From the NCBI GenBank assembly GCA_934320645.1, contig CAKRFP010000010.1:1-64000 (forward strand): 64,000 nt of DNA, read 5' to 3'. Below, piece after piece: positions 51,836 through 62,170 of the stretch (the stretch's first letter is position 1; each line of letters starts with the position of its first letter). The stretch comes from an uncultured Bariatricus sp. GTDB lineage: Bacteria > Bacillota > Clostridia > Lachnospirales > Lachnospiraceae. Both the position numbers and the translations under genes were made by a program. The notes below the pieces were generated by a model. It did no database searches. It was not told the DNA's origin and was given only the letters and a program-made list of their open reading frames with translations.

Positions 51836-54800
51836 TTGAAGAATAAAATAAAAAAATTTTCCAAAGGAGATTTTCGAACCGTTCACCCGGAGATTGTACT
51901 GCCGGAGACGAATCTTGAGATGACGATCGGGGAAGGAGAATCCTGCAAGGGAAGTTTCATTTTAAAGAACAGGAAAGAAGGAGATATCAGAGGACTTGTA
52001 TATTCTTCTTCTTTTCGTATACACCTGGAAGAACAGGGATTTGAAGGGAATCCGGTAGAGATCCGTTTTACCTATGATGGAAGCGGACTTGCACCGGGAC
52101 ATGTTGAAGAGGGAAAGTTTACGATCGTATGCAATGGTGGTGAATTTGAGGTGAAGTTTACGGCGATCATTGAGAAACCATCGATTGAGACTTCCTGTGG
52201 AAAAGTACAGAATATCCGTGATTTTAAAAGACTGGCGATGGAGAATTTTATTGAAGCACACCGCCTTTTCCGGTCACGGGATTTTTATGATGTGATCAAG
52301 TATGAAGAGCCAAGGATCAGGGCACTTTATGACAATATGAGAAAGTGGTCTCTGGGCGAGCAGGCAATGGAAGAATTTCTGGTCGGTATCAAGCAGAAAG
52401 AATGCATTTTTCTGACGATGACCCGTAATCAGAGAACATTCCGTAATCTGAAAGAAGCAACCCGGGAGATCATTCATTTCACCAAGAATACTTGGGGATT
52501 TATGCCGGTAAAAGTACATGTAAGTGGTGATTTTATTCAGATCACGAAAGAGAATTTTACAACCGATGACTTTGTCGGAAATCTTTTTGATTTCAGTTAC
52601 ATTATTCATCCGGAAAAAGCACACGCAGGAAATAATTATGGCCGGATCGTATTTGAAAGTCCATATGAATCACTGACTTATGAAGTTATGCTGGCGAATC
52701 ATAAGGATCATCCGGAAGACCGCCGGGCGGCAGACCGGAAGATTGCGTCGATTATGGAGGATTTTCTTGCATGTAAAGCCGCTGGTAAAGAACTGGATTC
52801 CTGGGCTGACAGAACAAGAGAAAAGCTGAAAGGTCTGGAGATTTATTCGGAAGACGGAGATGTATATCCACTTTTTGATGCGCATTTGTATCTATTGTGT
52901 AAAGAACCGGATAAAGCGGGAGATATTCTGGATGACTATAACTACAGCCGTTTTTCCGGGAACAAAGATTCCATCATCTCTTTTTACTATTTATATCTGA
53001 CGGCATTACTGAGAAAATCCGGCAGTCAGGTAAATAAGGCGATTGAAGAACTGAATAAGGCGTACATGAAAGAACCCACTTCCTGGCAGCTGGTGTGTAT
53101 GCTGATCGATATTGATCCGGAATACAAAAATTACAGTAAAAAGCTGCAGGTGCTGGAGCGCCATTGCAGCAACGGAGCAAATCAGATTATTTTGTACTGG
53201 CAGGCGTATCGTTGCTTTTTAGAAAAGCCAACCTGTCTGAAGAAACTTTCGCCGTTTGAAGTACAGATTTTGAATTTTGCACAGAAGCACGGAGTCCTGA
53301 CGAAGGAAATAGCACTTTACATGGCGAATCTGGCGTCACAGCAGAGAACGTATGACAAGAATCTGGATGTTCTGATGCGAAAAGTTTATCAGATTTTCCC
53401 GGATCCGCAGATTCTTACGGCAATCTGTACGCATTTGATCCGTGGAAACCGGACAACGCAGGAGTGCTTTGAATGGTATGCGTTGGCGGTAAAAGAAGAT
53501 CTGAAGATCGCTCAGCTTTTTGAATATTATATGATGACTGTTGATGACAAATATCTTGACAGACAGTTTCCGAAGTCGGTGCTTTTGTATTTCCGGCACG
53601 GTAATTCACTGGAATATAAAAAAGCGGCAGTGCTCTATGCAAATCTGATCAATCGTGAAGAAGAGAGCAGTGAGCTGTATGGCGCATACCGCGAACAGAT
53701 GGAGCAGTTTGCGTGGACACAGCTTGAAAATCGCAGAATCAATGATATTTTGCATATTATTTACAAGCGTTGCTGTACGGAACGGGATATGACACCGGAA
53801 CGCATTCGGGCAGTCTATGATATCTGTCATGCCTATGAGATCAAGACAACGATGAAAAATATGGCGTTTGTTATGGTGATCGAGCCAGATGGAACGATCA
53901 GTCAGAAGGTGCAATATACTTCAGAAGGTGTTATTGTATATCTTTATAACAAAGAGGCAAGGATTGTCTGGGAAGCAAAGGACGGACGTCATTACATAGA
54001 TTCCATTCCATATGAGACCATGCGCATGTTCTATGAGAACCGGTACATGGAGATCTGCAAGAAATATCAGGAAGAACATGAGGAAGAGGAACGCAAGAAA
54101 GAAAAAAGAGAACTGACCTGGGAAATGCTGAAGGATCATGGGCTTGAAATGGCTGATGAAAAAGAAGTGTTTAAGATGTGCAGCAAACGCCTTCGTGAGG
54201 AAGGGATGGAGGAAGACGATTTCCTTCTGGCACTGTGTTTTGAACTTTTTGGCAGAGATCAGTATGATAAGATGACACTTTCGTATCTTGCGGAATATTA
54301 CTGTGGATCTACACGAAACATGAAAAAGCTCTGGCATGTGGCAAGGGATTATGATATTACGACCTACAAGCTTTCTGAGCGTATTATTACGCAGATGCTT
54401 TTTTCTGAAACGATGTTCGGTGAGGAAGAGATCTTTGCGGATTACTATGAGGGAAGAACTTATTTCCGTCTGAAAAGAGCGTATCTGGCTTACGTTTCGC
54501 GGGAATATGTTGTAAACGGACGTCAGGTAAAAGGCTGTATTTTTGTGATCATTGCGAATGAATACCGAAAAGAAGAAGATCTTCCGGATATTTGCAAGAT
54601 TGCACTTTTGAAGTATTATTCATCCAGAGAGGTCCATAAGGAGCTGGAACCTATGCTCCGTGAATTCCTGCGTGAAATGTGTGAAAAGCAGCTGTATTTT
54701 TCTTTCTATTTAAAATACCCGGAGAACTGGCTGCGGGAAGTACAGCTTTACGATAAGACGATGATCGAATATCACGCGAAACCGGGAAGTAAGGTGACGA

Positions 54801-55120
54801 TTTCTTATCAGATCCGTAAGAGTGAAAGTGATCAGATGGATTATCAGGAAGAGGTGCTTCTTCCTGCATATGAAGATACTTACATTAAAAGCTTTATTTT
54901 GTTCGGTGATGAATCTTTGAGATACTATTTTACAGAGACCAGTAAAGATAAGGTGACGGTAACGGAAAAACGTGATTATAAGCCGCGGGAGATCAAACCG
55001 ATCGGCAGATTTGGAAGACTGAATGACATGACATCGCTGAAAGACGAGGCACTGGCGATTGCCATGAAGGAATTTGCAACGGAAAAACAGTTGGCAGAAG
55101 AAATTTTTGCCGCTTACTAA
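51836..55120 (+). CDS. Large DUF5717-type protein
   Basis: This is an about 1094-residue protein without signal peptide or membrane span, hence cytoplasmic or peripheral. It has a basic start (KNKIKKFSKGDF), an N-terminal beta-sandwich region (about 15-125) and a long helical middle with repeat-like Ala/Leu/Tyr pairs (about 125-900, probably TPR-like). A strongly charged helix lies near 745-760, and a beta-rich C-terminal part runs from about 960. I recall the family as DUF5717 of Lachnospiraceae; the name is from memory. TTG at 51836 has AGGTGG 7 bases upstream; GTG at 51827 is the alternative. First gene of a three-gene operon. Function unknown. Confidence 0.7.
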   Translation: MKNKIKKFSKGDFRTVHPEIVLPETNLEMTIGEGESCKGSFILKNRKEGDIRGLVYSSSFRIHLEEQGFEGNPVEIRFTYDGSGLAPGHVEEGKFTIVCNGGEFEVKFTAIIEKPSIETSCGKVQNIRDFKRLAMENFIEAHRLFRSRDFYDVIKYEEPRIRALYDNMRKWSLGEQAMEEFLVGIKQKECIFLTMTRNQRTFRNLKEATREIIHFTKNTWGFMPVKVHVSGDFIQITKENFTTDDFVGNLFDFSYIIHPEKAHAGNNYGRIVFESPYESLTYEVMLANHKDHPEDRRAADRKIASIMEDFLACKAAGKELDSWADRTREKLKGLEIYSEDGDVYPLFDAHLYLLCKEPDKAGDILDDYNYSRFSGNKDSIISFYYLYLTALLRKSGSQVNKAIEELNKAYMKEPTSWQLVCMLIDIDPEYKNYSKKLQVLERHCSNGANQIILYWQAYRCFLEKPTCLKKLSPFEVQILNFAQKHGVLTKEIALYMANLASQQRTYDKNLDVLMRKVYQIFPDPQILTAICTHLIRGNRTTQECFEWYALAVKEDLKIAQLFEYYMMTVDDKYLDRQFPKSVLLYFRHGNSLEYKKAAVLYANLINREEESSELYGAYREQMEQFAWTQLENRRINDILHIIYKRCCTERDMTPERIRAVYDICHAYEIKTTMKNMAFVMVIEPDGTISQKVQYTSEGVIVYLYNKEARIVWEAKDGRHYIDSIPYETMRMFYENRYMEICKKYQEEHEEEERKKEKRELTWEMLKDHGLEMADEKEVFKMCSKRLREEGMEEDDFLLALCFELFGRDQYDKMTLSYLAEYYCGSTRNMKKLWHVARDYDITTYKLSERIITQMLFSETMFGEEEIFADYYEGRTYFRLKRAYLAYVSREYVVNGRQVKGCIFVIIANEYRKEEDLPDICKIALLKYYSSREVHKELEPMLREFLREMCEKQLYFSFYLKYPENWLREVQLYDKTMIEYHAKPGSKVTISYQIRKSESDQMDYQEEVLLPAYEDTYIKSFILFGDESLRYYFTETSKDKVTVTEKRDYKPREIKPIGRFGRLNDMTSLKDEALAIAMKEFATEKQLAEEIFAAY

Positions 55121-55135
55121 AGGAGGAAATACTTC

Positions 55136-56425
55136 ATGTCACATGGAAGTATTATAGGATATGACATCAATGCAAAGATGTGTCAGATCAGTTATTATAA
55201 TGAAAAAACACAGGAACCGGAAACGGTAGATACCGGGATCGAAAAAGAAAATAATCAGATTCCTCTGGTAATGAATTACTACAAAGAAACATGGACTTAT
55301 GGCAGGCAGGCGCGGAGAATGTCCACGGTAAGAGACAGCATCTGTGTGGATACGATCTGGGACAGTGCACTTGCAAATGGGAAGATCGAAGTGGCTGGAG
55401 AAGAATATGAAGGGGTTCAGCTGCTTGCGGATTTTGTGCAGTATACACTGAATGGATTTGAGGAAATCGAAAGCATTACCTTTACGGTTCCGGAGAAAAA
55501 CGAGGATATCCGTGTGCTGCTGAAAGGAATAGGACAGAAGCTTGGGGTATCCAAAGAAAATATTTACGTTCAGGATTACAAGGAAAGCTTCTGCCATTAT
55601 ATGTTTAACCAGCCAAAGGAACTCTGGCAGTACGAGGCGGCACTTTTCTATTGCGATGAGGATGTTATCCGGGCATATATGCTGCGGGAACTGAAGAACA
55701 GTTCACAGAAAAGCAGGGAGAGTTTTGTGACAGTAGACAAAGTGGCAGATGCACGAATGGAAGAACTGGAAGCGGTTTATCCGGTCCTGCGTGTGGAGAA
55801 GGCAAAAGCGGCGGATGAACATTTCAAGCGGTTCATCCAGAGTGTATTTAACAAGAAGATGATCTCCTCTGTCTTTCTGACGGGGGACGGATTTGAGAAT
55901 AACTGGTATCCGAATTCCCTGCGTGTCCTGTGCAACGGCCGCCGTGCATTCATGGGAAATAATCTGTACAGTAAGGGCGCATGCTACACTGCACAGCGCA
56001 GAAAAGAGAAACAGTCAGATGCACCGGTTTATCTGGATGATACAAAGCTGACGGAGCAGATTTCTGTGCGGATGCGTGTGAACGGAGAGGAAAGCTGGTA
56101 TCCGCTGGTATCCTGGGGCAACCACTGGTACGAGTCGGACCGGCGGTGTGAGGTACTTCTTGGCGATACCGATGATATTGAGATTCATGTGGATTCTCTG
56201 GTGACAGGGGATCATCTCGTGGAATCGGTTCCCTTAAAAGGTCTGCCGGAGCGCAAAAATTATGCACTTCGTTTGAAGATCAATACCTTTTTCTCGGACG
56301 AGAAGACCTGTCATATTATTTTTGAGGATATGGGATTTGGCGAGTTTTTTGCACCGTCAGGATTCCGTGTGGAAAAGATCATTGAATTAGGAGGCAGCAA
56401 TGGGCAGTTTAATTCTTTGTCATAA
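55136..56425 (+). CDS. DUF5716-type protein with degenerate Hsp70/actin-like fold
   Basis: This 429-residue protein starts IIGYDINAKMCQISYY, placed like the first phosphate loop of Hsp70/actin ATPases. NQIPLVMNYYKETWTYG then resembles the Hsp70 'IPS.V.f......G' strand, and VFLTGDGFENNWYP with AFMGNNLYSKGACYTA resembles the second phosphate region and final helix. Key glycines are partly replaced, so ATPase activity is doubtful. A C-terminal beta domain (about 290-420) follows. AAGGAGG lies 8 bases before the ATG, 15 bases after the upstream gene. I recall it as DUF5716. It overlaps the next gene by 26 bases. Confidence 0.7.
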   Translation: MSHGSIIGYDINAKMCQISYYNEKTQEPETVDTGIEKENNQIPLVMNYYKETWTYGRQARRMSTVRDSICVDTIWDSALANGKIEVAGEEYEGVQLLADFVQYTLNGFEEIESITFTVPEKNEDIRVLLKGIGQKLGVSKENIYVQDYKESFCHYMFNQPKELWQYEAALFYCDEDVIRAYMLRELKNSSQKSRESFVTVDKVADARMEELEAVYPVLRVEKAKAADEHFKRFIQSVFNKKMISSVFLTGDGFENNWYPNSLRVLCNGRRAFMGNNLYSKGACYTAQRRKEKQSDAPVYLDDTKLTEQISVRMRVNGEESWYPLVSWGNHWYESDRRCEVLLGDTDDIEIHVDSLVTGDHLVESVPLKGLPERKNYALRLKINTFFSDEKTCHIIFEDMGFGEFFAPSGFRVEKIIELGGSNGQFNSLS

Positions 56426-57161
56426 GCAAAAAGCAAAACATCCCTATGAGATTTCGAGGATTCACACAAGGATCAGCACACTGGAAGAACTGTGCTATTA
56501 TCTGTGCAACAATCTGTATCTGATTGATTATACGATCATGAATGAACAGCTCTGCAGATGGATTGCAGATGAGCTGGGAATGCAGGAACTCGCGGTGAAA
56601 CTTGTGGAACTGATCCGAAATCATGGATCGGTGGAAAAATTTGTGGTTCTTGTGCTGCATGAATCCAGAATCTATACACCGGGAGAGATGGCACATATCC
56701 AGAATGTTCTGGAAAAACTGAAGAATCAGAAAGAAGTAGAGCGTCAGAAATATAAAGCAGATATGCTGATGGAAAGTGGGGAACTGGAATCGGCAATTCT
56801 GGTGTATATGTCGATCGTCAACGGTGAAAAAGACGATTCGGTAGACAAGCGTTTTTATGGCCGTGTGTATGCATGTCTTGCCGGAGCATACGGAAGGGCA
56901 TTTCTGTATGAAGAATCCGCACGGATGTATGAGAAAGCATATAAGATCTGTGAAGACAATAAAATGCTGGAGGGTTATCTCTATGCAAGCTCCAGATATA
57001 TGCCACAGGATGAATACCAGAAGATGGTCATGGGCAATGAAATCCTTCTGGAAATTGATAACAAACTTACAGAAAAAATAGAAAAAGTGAGAGAAAATAT
57101 CAACATCGAACCGTCAAGGGAACTGTTTGAAGAGTGGAAAAAAGAGTACAGAAGGGCGTAG
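56400..57161 (+). CDS. Helical-repeat (TPR-like) protein
   Basis: This 253-residue, mostly helical cytoplasmic protein has TPR-like pairs in the second half (ADMLMESGELESAILVYMSI, then AGAYGRAFLYEESARMYEKA). The RBS AGGAGG at about 56390 is inside the preceding gene, and the 26-base overlap implies co-translation. I do not recognise it further. It probably forms a complex with the two upstream products. Confidence 0.65.
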   Translation: MGSLILCHKQKAKHPYEISRIHTRISTLEELCYYLCNNLYLIDYTIMNEQLCRWIADELGMQELAVKLVELIRNHGSVEKFVVLVLHESRIYTPGEMAHIQNVLEKLKNQKEVERQKYKADMLMESGELESAILVYMSIVNGEKDDSVDKRFYGRVYACLAGAYGRAFLYEESARMYEKAYKICEDNKMLEGYLYASSRYMPQDEYQKMVMGNEILLEIDNKLTEKIEKVRENINIEPSRELFEEWKKEYRRA

Positions 57162-57189
57162 TGTACGGGAGAAAGTTCAAGTTTGTGTA

Positions 57190-57218
57190 TTGATTTTCAC
57201 AAAATCATGTATTATACT
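57190..57218 (+). promoter_or_regulatory. purF-purB promoter
   Basis: TTGATT (57190-57195), 17 bases, TATACT (57213-57218), 49 bases before the purF ATG. No purine riboswitch fits in the short leader. Confidence 0.65.
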
Positions 57219-57266
57219 CTCTATGTAAAAATTAAGCGGATACAACAAATAGGAGAAGACAAAACG

Positions 57267-58703
57267 ATGAGCGAACTTGAAAGAGTAGAGACTGGTTTAG
57301 GTGAAGAATGTGGTGTATTCGGTGCCTATGATATGGATGGCGGAGATGTTGCACCGTCTGTGTACTATGGTTTATTTGCCCTTCAGCACAGAGGGCAGGA
57401 AAGCTGCGGAATCGCAGTGACAGATACCTATGGCAAGCGCAAGGTTCATTTCAGAAAAGGACTTGGACTTGTCAATGAAGTATTCGATGAGGAAGAACTT
57501 GGCAAATTAAAAGGAAACCTGGGAGTCGGACATGTGCGTTATTCGACAGCCGGAGGAACCCGTGCGGAAAATGCACAACCGCTGGTTCTGAATTATGTGA
57601 AAGGTACGTTGGTGATCGCCCACAACGGGAATCTGACGAATGCAGTTGAACTTCGTCATGAACTGGAATATACCGGAGCAATTTTCCAGACAACGATCGA
57701 TTCGGAAGTGATCGCATACCACATTGCCAGAGAGCGCCTGAATGTATCAAAGGCTGAAGATGCAGTAAAGAATGCAATGAAGAAGATCGAAGGTGCGTAC
57801 GCACTGGTTGTATCAAGCCCGCGCAAGATGATCGGAGCAAGAGATCCATTTGGACTGAAACCGCTCTGCATTGGAAAGCGTGACAATACCTGGTTTTTGG
57901 CATCAGAAAGCTGCGCGCTTGCAGCAGTCGGAGCGGATTTCGTCCGTGATGTGGAGCCGGGAGAGATCGTCAGCTTTACAAAGCATGGAGTGTCTTCGGA
58001 CAAGAGTATGCAGATCCCGCCTGAAAAGCAGGCACGTTGTATTTTTGAGTATATTTATTTTGCACGTATGGACAGCGTGATCGACAATATCAATGTCTAT
58101 CATGCAAGGATCGTTGCCGGAAAAGCACTTGCACAGTCTTATCCGGTCGAGGCAGATCTGGTTGTCGGTGTTCCGGATTCGGGACTTGTTGCAGCAAAAG
58201 GATATTCGGAGTATTCCGGAATTCCTTATGGCATGGCGTTCCACAAGAACAGTTATGTGGGAAGAACCTTTATCAAGCCAAAGCAGAGCCAGAGAGAGTC
58301 AAGTGTGAAGATCAAGCTGAATGTCATCGAAGAGGTTGTACGGGGCAAACGTATTGTTATGGTAGATGATTCCATTGTACGTGGAACGACCTGTGCAAAT
58401 ATCATTAAGATGCTCAAAAAAGCAGGAGCCAAAGAAGTCCACGTAAGAATCAGTTCGCCACCGTTTTTACACCCTTGTTATTTTGGTACCGACGTACCAT
58501 CAAACGATCAGCTGATCGCTCATTCACATACGACAGAGCAGATCCGCGAGATGATCGGAGCAGATTCTCTTGGATATATGGAAATAGATAAGCTGAAAGA
58601 CATGGTCGGAGATCTTGGATACTGTGACGCATGTTTTACAGGAAATTACCCAATGCGTGTTCCGGGAAGAGATATTTCCCACGCGTTTGAGTCAGAAGAA
58701 TAG
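57267..58703 (+). CDS. purF: Amidophosphoribosyltransferase
   Basis: This 478-residue enzyme catalyses the first step of purine synthesis (PRPP plus glutamine to phosphoribosylamine). A 14-residue propeptide precedes CGVFG, so Cys15 becomes the catalytic N-terminus. HRGQESCGIAV, GHVRYSTAG and the PRPP loop VMVDDSIVRGTT are present. Several Cys in the tail, as in the Bacillus type, could bind a 4Fe-4S cluster. AGGAG precedes the ATG at 57267; the frame opens 28 codons earlier without support. purB follows after 13 bases. Confidence 0.96.
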   Translation: MSELERVETGLGEECGVFGAYDMDGGDVAPSVYYGLFALQHRGQESCGIAVTDTYGKRKVHFRKGLGLVNEVFDEEELGKLKGNLGVGHVRYSTAGGTRAENAQPLVLNYVKGTLVIAHNGNLTNAVELRHELEYTGAIFQTTIDSEVIAYHIARERLNVSKAEDAVKNAMKKIEGAYALVVSSPRKMIGARDPFGLKPLCIGKRDNTWFLASESCALAAVGADFVRDVEPGEIVSFTKHGVSSDKSMQIPPEKQARCIFEYIYFARMDSVIDNINVYHARIVAGKALAQSYPVEADLVVGVPDSGLVAAKGYSEYSGIPYGMAFHKNSYVGRTFIKPKQSQRESSVKIKLNVIEEVVRGKRIVMVDDSIVRGTTCANIIKMLKKAGAKEVHVRISSPPFLHPCYFGTDVPSNDQLIAHSHTTEQIREMIGADSLGYMEIDKLKDMVGDLGYCDACFTGNYPMRVPGRDISHAFESEE

Positions 58704-58716
58704 GGAGGATAAGACT

Positions 58717-60150
58717 ATGGGATACGACAAGTATGTAAGTCCGCTTTCGGAGCGGTATGCCAGCAAGGAGATGCAGTATATTTTTTCTCCGGATATGAAA
58801 TTTAAGACATGGAGAAAACTCTGGATTGCACTTGCAGAGACAGAAAAAGAGCTGGGTCTCAATATTACAGATGAGCAGATCGCAGAGCTGAAAGAGCATG
58901 CGGAGGATATCAATTATGATGTCGCAAAAGCACGTGAAAAAGTAGTACGTCATGATGTAATGTCTCATGTATATGCATATGGCCAGCAGTGCCCGAAAGC
59001 AAAAGGAATCATCCATCTGGGAGCAACTTCCTGTTATGTAGGTGATAATACCGATATCATTGTTATGGCAGAGGCCCTGAAACTTGTTAAGAAAAAGCTG
59101 GTTAATGTCCTGGATGAACTTTCAAAGTTCGCAGATCAGTATAAAGATCTTCCGACACTTGCATTTACTCATTTCCAGCCGGCACAGCCGACAACTGTTG
59201 GAAAGAGAGCAACCCTCTGGATGCAGGAATTTTCCATGGACCTTGCAGATCTTGACTATGTACTTGGAAGCTTAAAGCTTCTCGGATCAAAGGGAACAAC
59301 CGGTACACAGGCAAGTTTCCTGGAACTGTTTGAAGGAGATCAGGAGACCATTGATAAGATCGATCCGATGATTGCTAAGAAGATGGGATTTGAAGCATGC
59401 TATCCGGTATCCGGACAGACCTATTCCCGTAAAGTGGATACAAGAGTTGTGAATGTACTTGCCGGAATTGCAGCAAGTGCACACAAATTCTCCAATGACA
59501 TCCGTCTTCTCCAGCATCTGAAAGAAGTGGAAGAGCCGTTTGAAAAGACACAGATCGGATCTTCTGCGATGGCATACAAGAGAAATCCAATGAGAAGTGA
59601 ACGAATCGCATCTCTGTCCCGTTACGTGATGATTGATGCGCTGAATCCGGCGATCACTTCTGCTACGCAGTGGTTTGAACGTACTCTGGATGACTCTGCG
59701 AATAAGCGCCTGAGTGTACCGGAAGGTTTTCTTGCGATTGACGGTATTCTGGATCTGTGCCTGAATGTCGTTGACGGATTGGTTGTATATCCGAAAGTAA
59801 TTGAAAAACGTCTGATGGCTGAACTTCCGTTCATGGCAACAGAGAATATTATGATGGATGCAGTAAAAGCTGGTGGAGACCGTCAGGAACTGCATGAAAG
59901 AATCCGTGAACTTTCGATGGAAGCAGGAAAGAATGTTAAAGAAAAAGGTCTGGACAACAACCTTCTTGAACTGATCGCGGCAGATGATGCATTTAATCTG
60001 AGTCTGGAGGATCTTCAGAAAACAATGGATCCATCCAAATATGTAGGACGTTCCAAAGAACAGGTCGAAGCATTCCTTAAGAATGTGATCCGGCCGATCC
60101 TGGATGAAAATAAAGAACTGCTTGGCGTCAAAGCGGAAATCAATGTTTAA
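58717..60150 (+). CDS. purB: Adenylosuccinate lyase
   Basis: This 477-residue enzyme removes fumarate from SAICAR and adenylosuccinate in purine synthesis. It belongs to the same superfamily as aspartase. Marks are VVRHDVMSHV, HLGATSCYVGDN and the signature region GSSAMAYKRNPMRSERI (near residue 270-286). AGGGAGG lies just before the ATG at 58717. It is co-transcribed with purF. Confidence 0.96.
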   Translation: MGYDKYVSPLSERYASKEMQYIFSPDMKFKTWRKLWIALAETEKELGLNITDEQIAELKEHAEDINYDVAKAREKVVRHDVMSHVYAYGQQCPKAKGIIHLGATSCYVGDNTDIIVMAEALKLVKKKLVNVLDELSKFADQYKDLPTLAFTHFQPAQPTTVGKRATLWMQEFSMDLADLDYVLGSLKLLGSKGTTGTQASFLELFEGDQETIDKIDPMIAKKMGFEACYPVSGQTYSRKVDTRVVNVLAGIAASAHKFSNDIRLLQHLKEVEEPFEKTQIGSSAMAYKRNPMRSERIASLSRYVMIDALNPAITSATQWFERTLDDSANKRLSVPEGFLAIDGILDLCLNVVDGLVVYPKVIEKRLMAELPFMATENIMMDAVKAGGDRQELHERIRELSMEAGKNVKEKGLDNNLLELIAADDAFNLSLEDLQKTMDPSKYVGRSKEQVEAFLKNVIRPILDENKELLGVKAEINV

Positions 60151-60180
60151 ATTTTGAAAATAAAGTAAATGAAGTAAATG

Positions 60181-60213
60181 GGAAGTGGATGTGAAAACAT
60201 CTGCTTCCTTTTT
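60181..60213 (+). terminator. Terminator of purF-purB
   Basis: GGAAGTGGATGT (60181-60192), a GAAA loop, ACATCTGCTTCC and five T. The stem is 12 bp with one mismatch. Confidence 0.9.
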
Positions 60214-60539
60214 GCTTGACAGAAAATTCTGAAGAAACTTCCGGCTAAACAAAAGACGTATTCTTTTTTGTTTTTAATATAAATAGGATAAAAGAGTTGA
60301 ATTTAGAATATCAATGAAGTAAAGAATTAACGCATGTACTTGGAAAAATCTATAAATCACCGGTAGATGTATAGATAATGAATTGTGATTTATTAGACAA
60401 AATGACGAAAAAATTGAAACTATAGTTTTCTTTATAATTTAGAAAACGCGAAAAAACGCGATTATCGAAGCACTATTTTAAATGTTATCACAATAACATA
60501 GTCATAATATACAAAAAATAAATAAATTAACTGAAAATA
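60214..60539. other. AT-rich non-coding stretch upstream of symporter
   Basis: No gene is seen. It is very AT-rich, with a small palindrome CGCGAAAAAACGCG near 60447 and GTTATCACAATAAC near 60484, which could be regulator sites. Confidence 0.4.
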
Positions 60540-60568
60540 TTGCATAAAAACTATAAATAGGTTATTAT
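60540..60568 (+). promoter_or_regulatory. Promoter of symporter gene
   Basis: TTGCAT (60540-60545), 17 bases, TATTAT (60563-60568), 54 bases before the ATG. Confidence 0.6.
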
Positions 60569-60622
60569 AGATTCAACAGATAAAAACTATAAGGGATGTC
60601 TATTAAAAAGGAGGGTTATTGT

Positions 60623-61996
60623 ATGAACATTAACGATTTAGTATTAAAGGTAAATGATGTCCTAACAGGATCGGTGCTGATCATAGCACTTGTAGGTATT
60701 GGCTTGCTGTTCACATTTAAGCTTGGATTTATCCAGATCCGTGGCTTTAAAGATGGATGGAACAGAACCTTTGGCGGACTTTTCAGCAAGAAAGGGGATG
60801 CCGGAAAAGACGGAATGTCTTCTTTCCAGGCACTTGCAACAGCGATCGCTGCTCAGGTTGGTACCGGTAATATCGCCGGAGCTGCAACTGCAATTGCAGT
60901 CGGTGGTCCGGGAGCAATCTTCTGGATGTGGATCAGTGCATTCCTCGGAATGTCAACGATCTTCGCAGAAGCGGTTATGGCTCAGAAGTTCAAGCAAGTC
61001 AGTGATGACGGAACCGTAACAGGTGGTCCGGTATATTACATACGAGGAGCATTTAAAGGAACGTTCGGAAAAGTTCTGGCAGCTATTTTTGCAGTCCTGA
61101 TCATCTTTGCACTTGGATTCATGGGCAATGCAGTTCAGTCTAACTCAATCGCAGCATCATGGAACACTGCATTCGGAATTCCGAAGATTGCAATGGGTAT
61201 TTTTGTAGCAGTTGTTTCTCTGTTTGTATTCACAGGTGGTATGAAGCGAATCGCAAAAGTTACTGAACTGATCGTGCCGATCATGGCAGCGTTTTATATA
61301 GTAGGTTCTTTGATTGTAATTTTTGCAAACGTTACAGCGATCCCGGGAGCATTCCATGACATTATTGTCGGTGCGTTTAAACCGGCAGCAGTAGCAGGTG
61401 GTGCAATGGGCGCAACCTTGAAGCTTGCAGTACAGAAAGGTGTGGCAAGAGGTCTCTTCTCTAATGAAGCTGGTATGGGTTCTACGCCACACGCACATGC
61501 AGTAGCAAAAGTAAATCATCCGGTAGAACAGGGCTTTGTAGCAATGATCGGTGTGTTTATCGATACATTTGTAATCCTGAATCTGACAGCTCTTGTAATC
61601 ATCACAACCGGTTCAAGAACATCTGGTCTTACAGGCGCACAGCTGAGCCAGTATGCATTCTCTACATTATATGGTAAGTTCGGTGAGATCTTTATCGCGA
61701 TCTGTATGTTATTCTTCGCATTCTCAACGATCATCGGATGGTATTTCTTCGGTGAAGCAAACATCCGTTACCTGTTTGGAGCAAAAGCTGTTAAAATTTA
61801 CTCAATCATTGTATGTATCTGCGTAGCGCTCGGATCACTTCAGGAAGTAGATCTTGTATGGAATATGGCAGACTGCTTCAACAGTATGATGGTTATCCCG
61901 AATGCGATTGCACTGGTAGCACTCAGCGGTCTTGTTAAGAAGACGCACGATGATTACTATAATAATTTCCTGCCAAATCAGAAAAAGGGAAAATAG
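60623..61996 (+). CDS. AGCS-family alanine/glycine:cation symporter
   Basis: This 457-residue membrane protein takes up alanine or glycine with sodium or protons. Family marks are the N-terminal GFIQIRGF, SSFQALATAIAAQVGTGNI and the conserved GLFSNEAGMGSTPHAHA (about 279-295). There are about 10-11 hydrophobic spans. AGGAGGG precedes the ATG at 60623; the frame opens 9 codons earlier. A glycine-riboswitch-controlled glycine reductase operon follows, so glycine is a likely substrate. Confidence 0.92.
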   Translation: MNINDLVLKVNDVLTGSVLIIALVGIGLLFTFKLGFIQIRGFKDGWNRTFGGLFSKKGDAGKDGMSSFQALATAIAAQVGTGNIAGAATAIAVGGPGAIFWMWISAFLGMSTIFAEAVMAQKFKQVSDDGTVTGGPVYYIRGAFKGTFGKVLAAIFAVLIIFALGFMGNAVQSNSIAASWNTAFGIPKIAMGIFVAVVSLFVFTGGMKRIAKVTELIVPIMAAFYIVGSLIVIFANVTAIPGAFHDIIVGAFKPAAVAGGAMGATLKLAVQKGVARGLFSNEAGMGSTPHAHAVAKVNHPVEQGFVAMIGVFIDTFVILNLTALVIITTGSRTSGLTGAQLSQYAFSTLYGKFGEIFIAICMLFFAFSTIIGWYFFGEANIRYLFGAKAVKIYSIIVCICVALGSLQEVDLVWNMADCFNSMMVIPNAIALVALSGLVKKTHDDYYNNFLPNQKKGK

Positions 61997-62170
61997 ATAA
62001 TTTGTATAATAGCTGAGAAATAGTTATAGAAAAAAACAATAAGAAATATACAAAAAAATCTATAAAAAGACTAGCATTTTGTATAAATGTGTGTTATAGT
62101 AATCATGTCAGCAAGAGAGCTGATGCAAAATGAATAAAAGATGCAGTCAATTAGATAGTAGGTTGATATT

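Noticed and set aside
59287..60252. 321-codon minus-strand frame
   Set aside because: It is antisense to purB and crosses its terminator; Cys/Phe/His-rich composition is typical of an opposite-strand shadow.
62100..62170. Second glycine aptamer upstream
   Set aside because: The CAGCAAGAGAGCTG hairpin is present, but the conserved aptamer cores are not.
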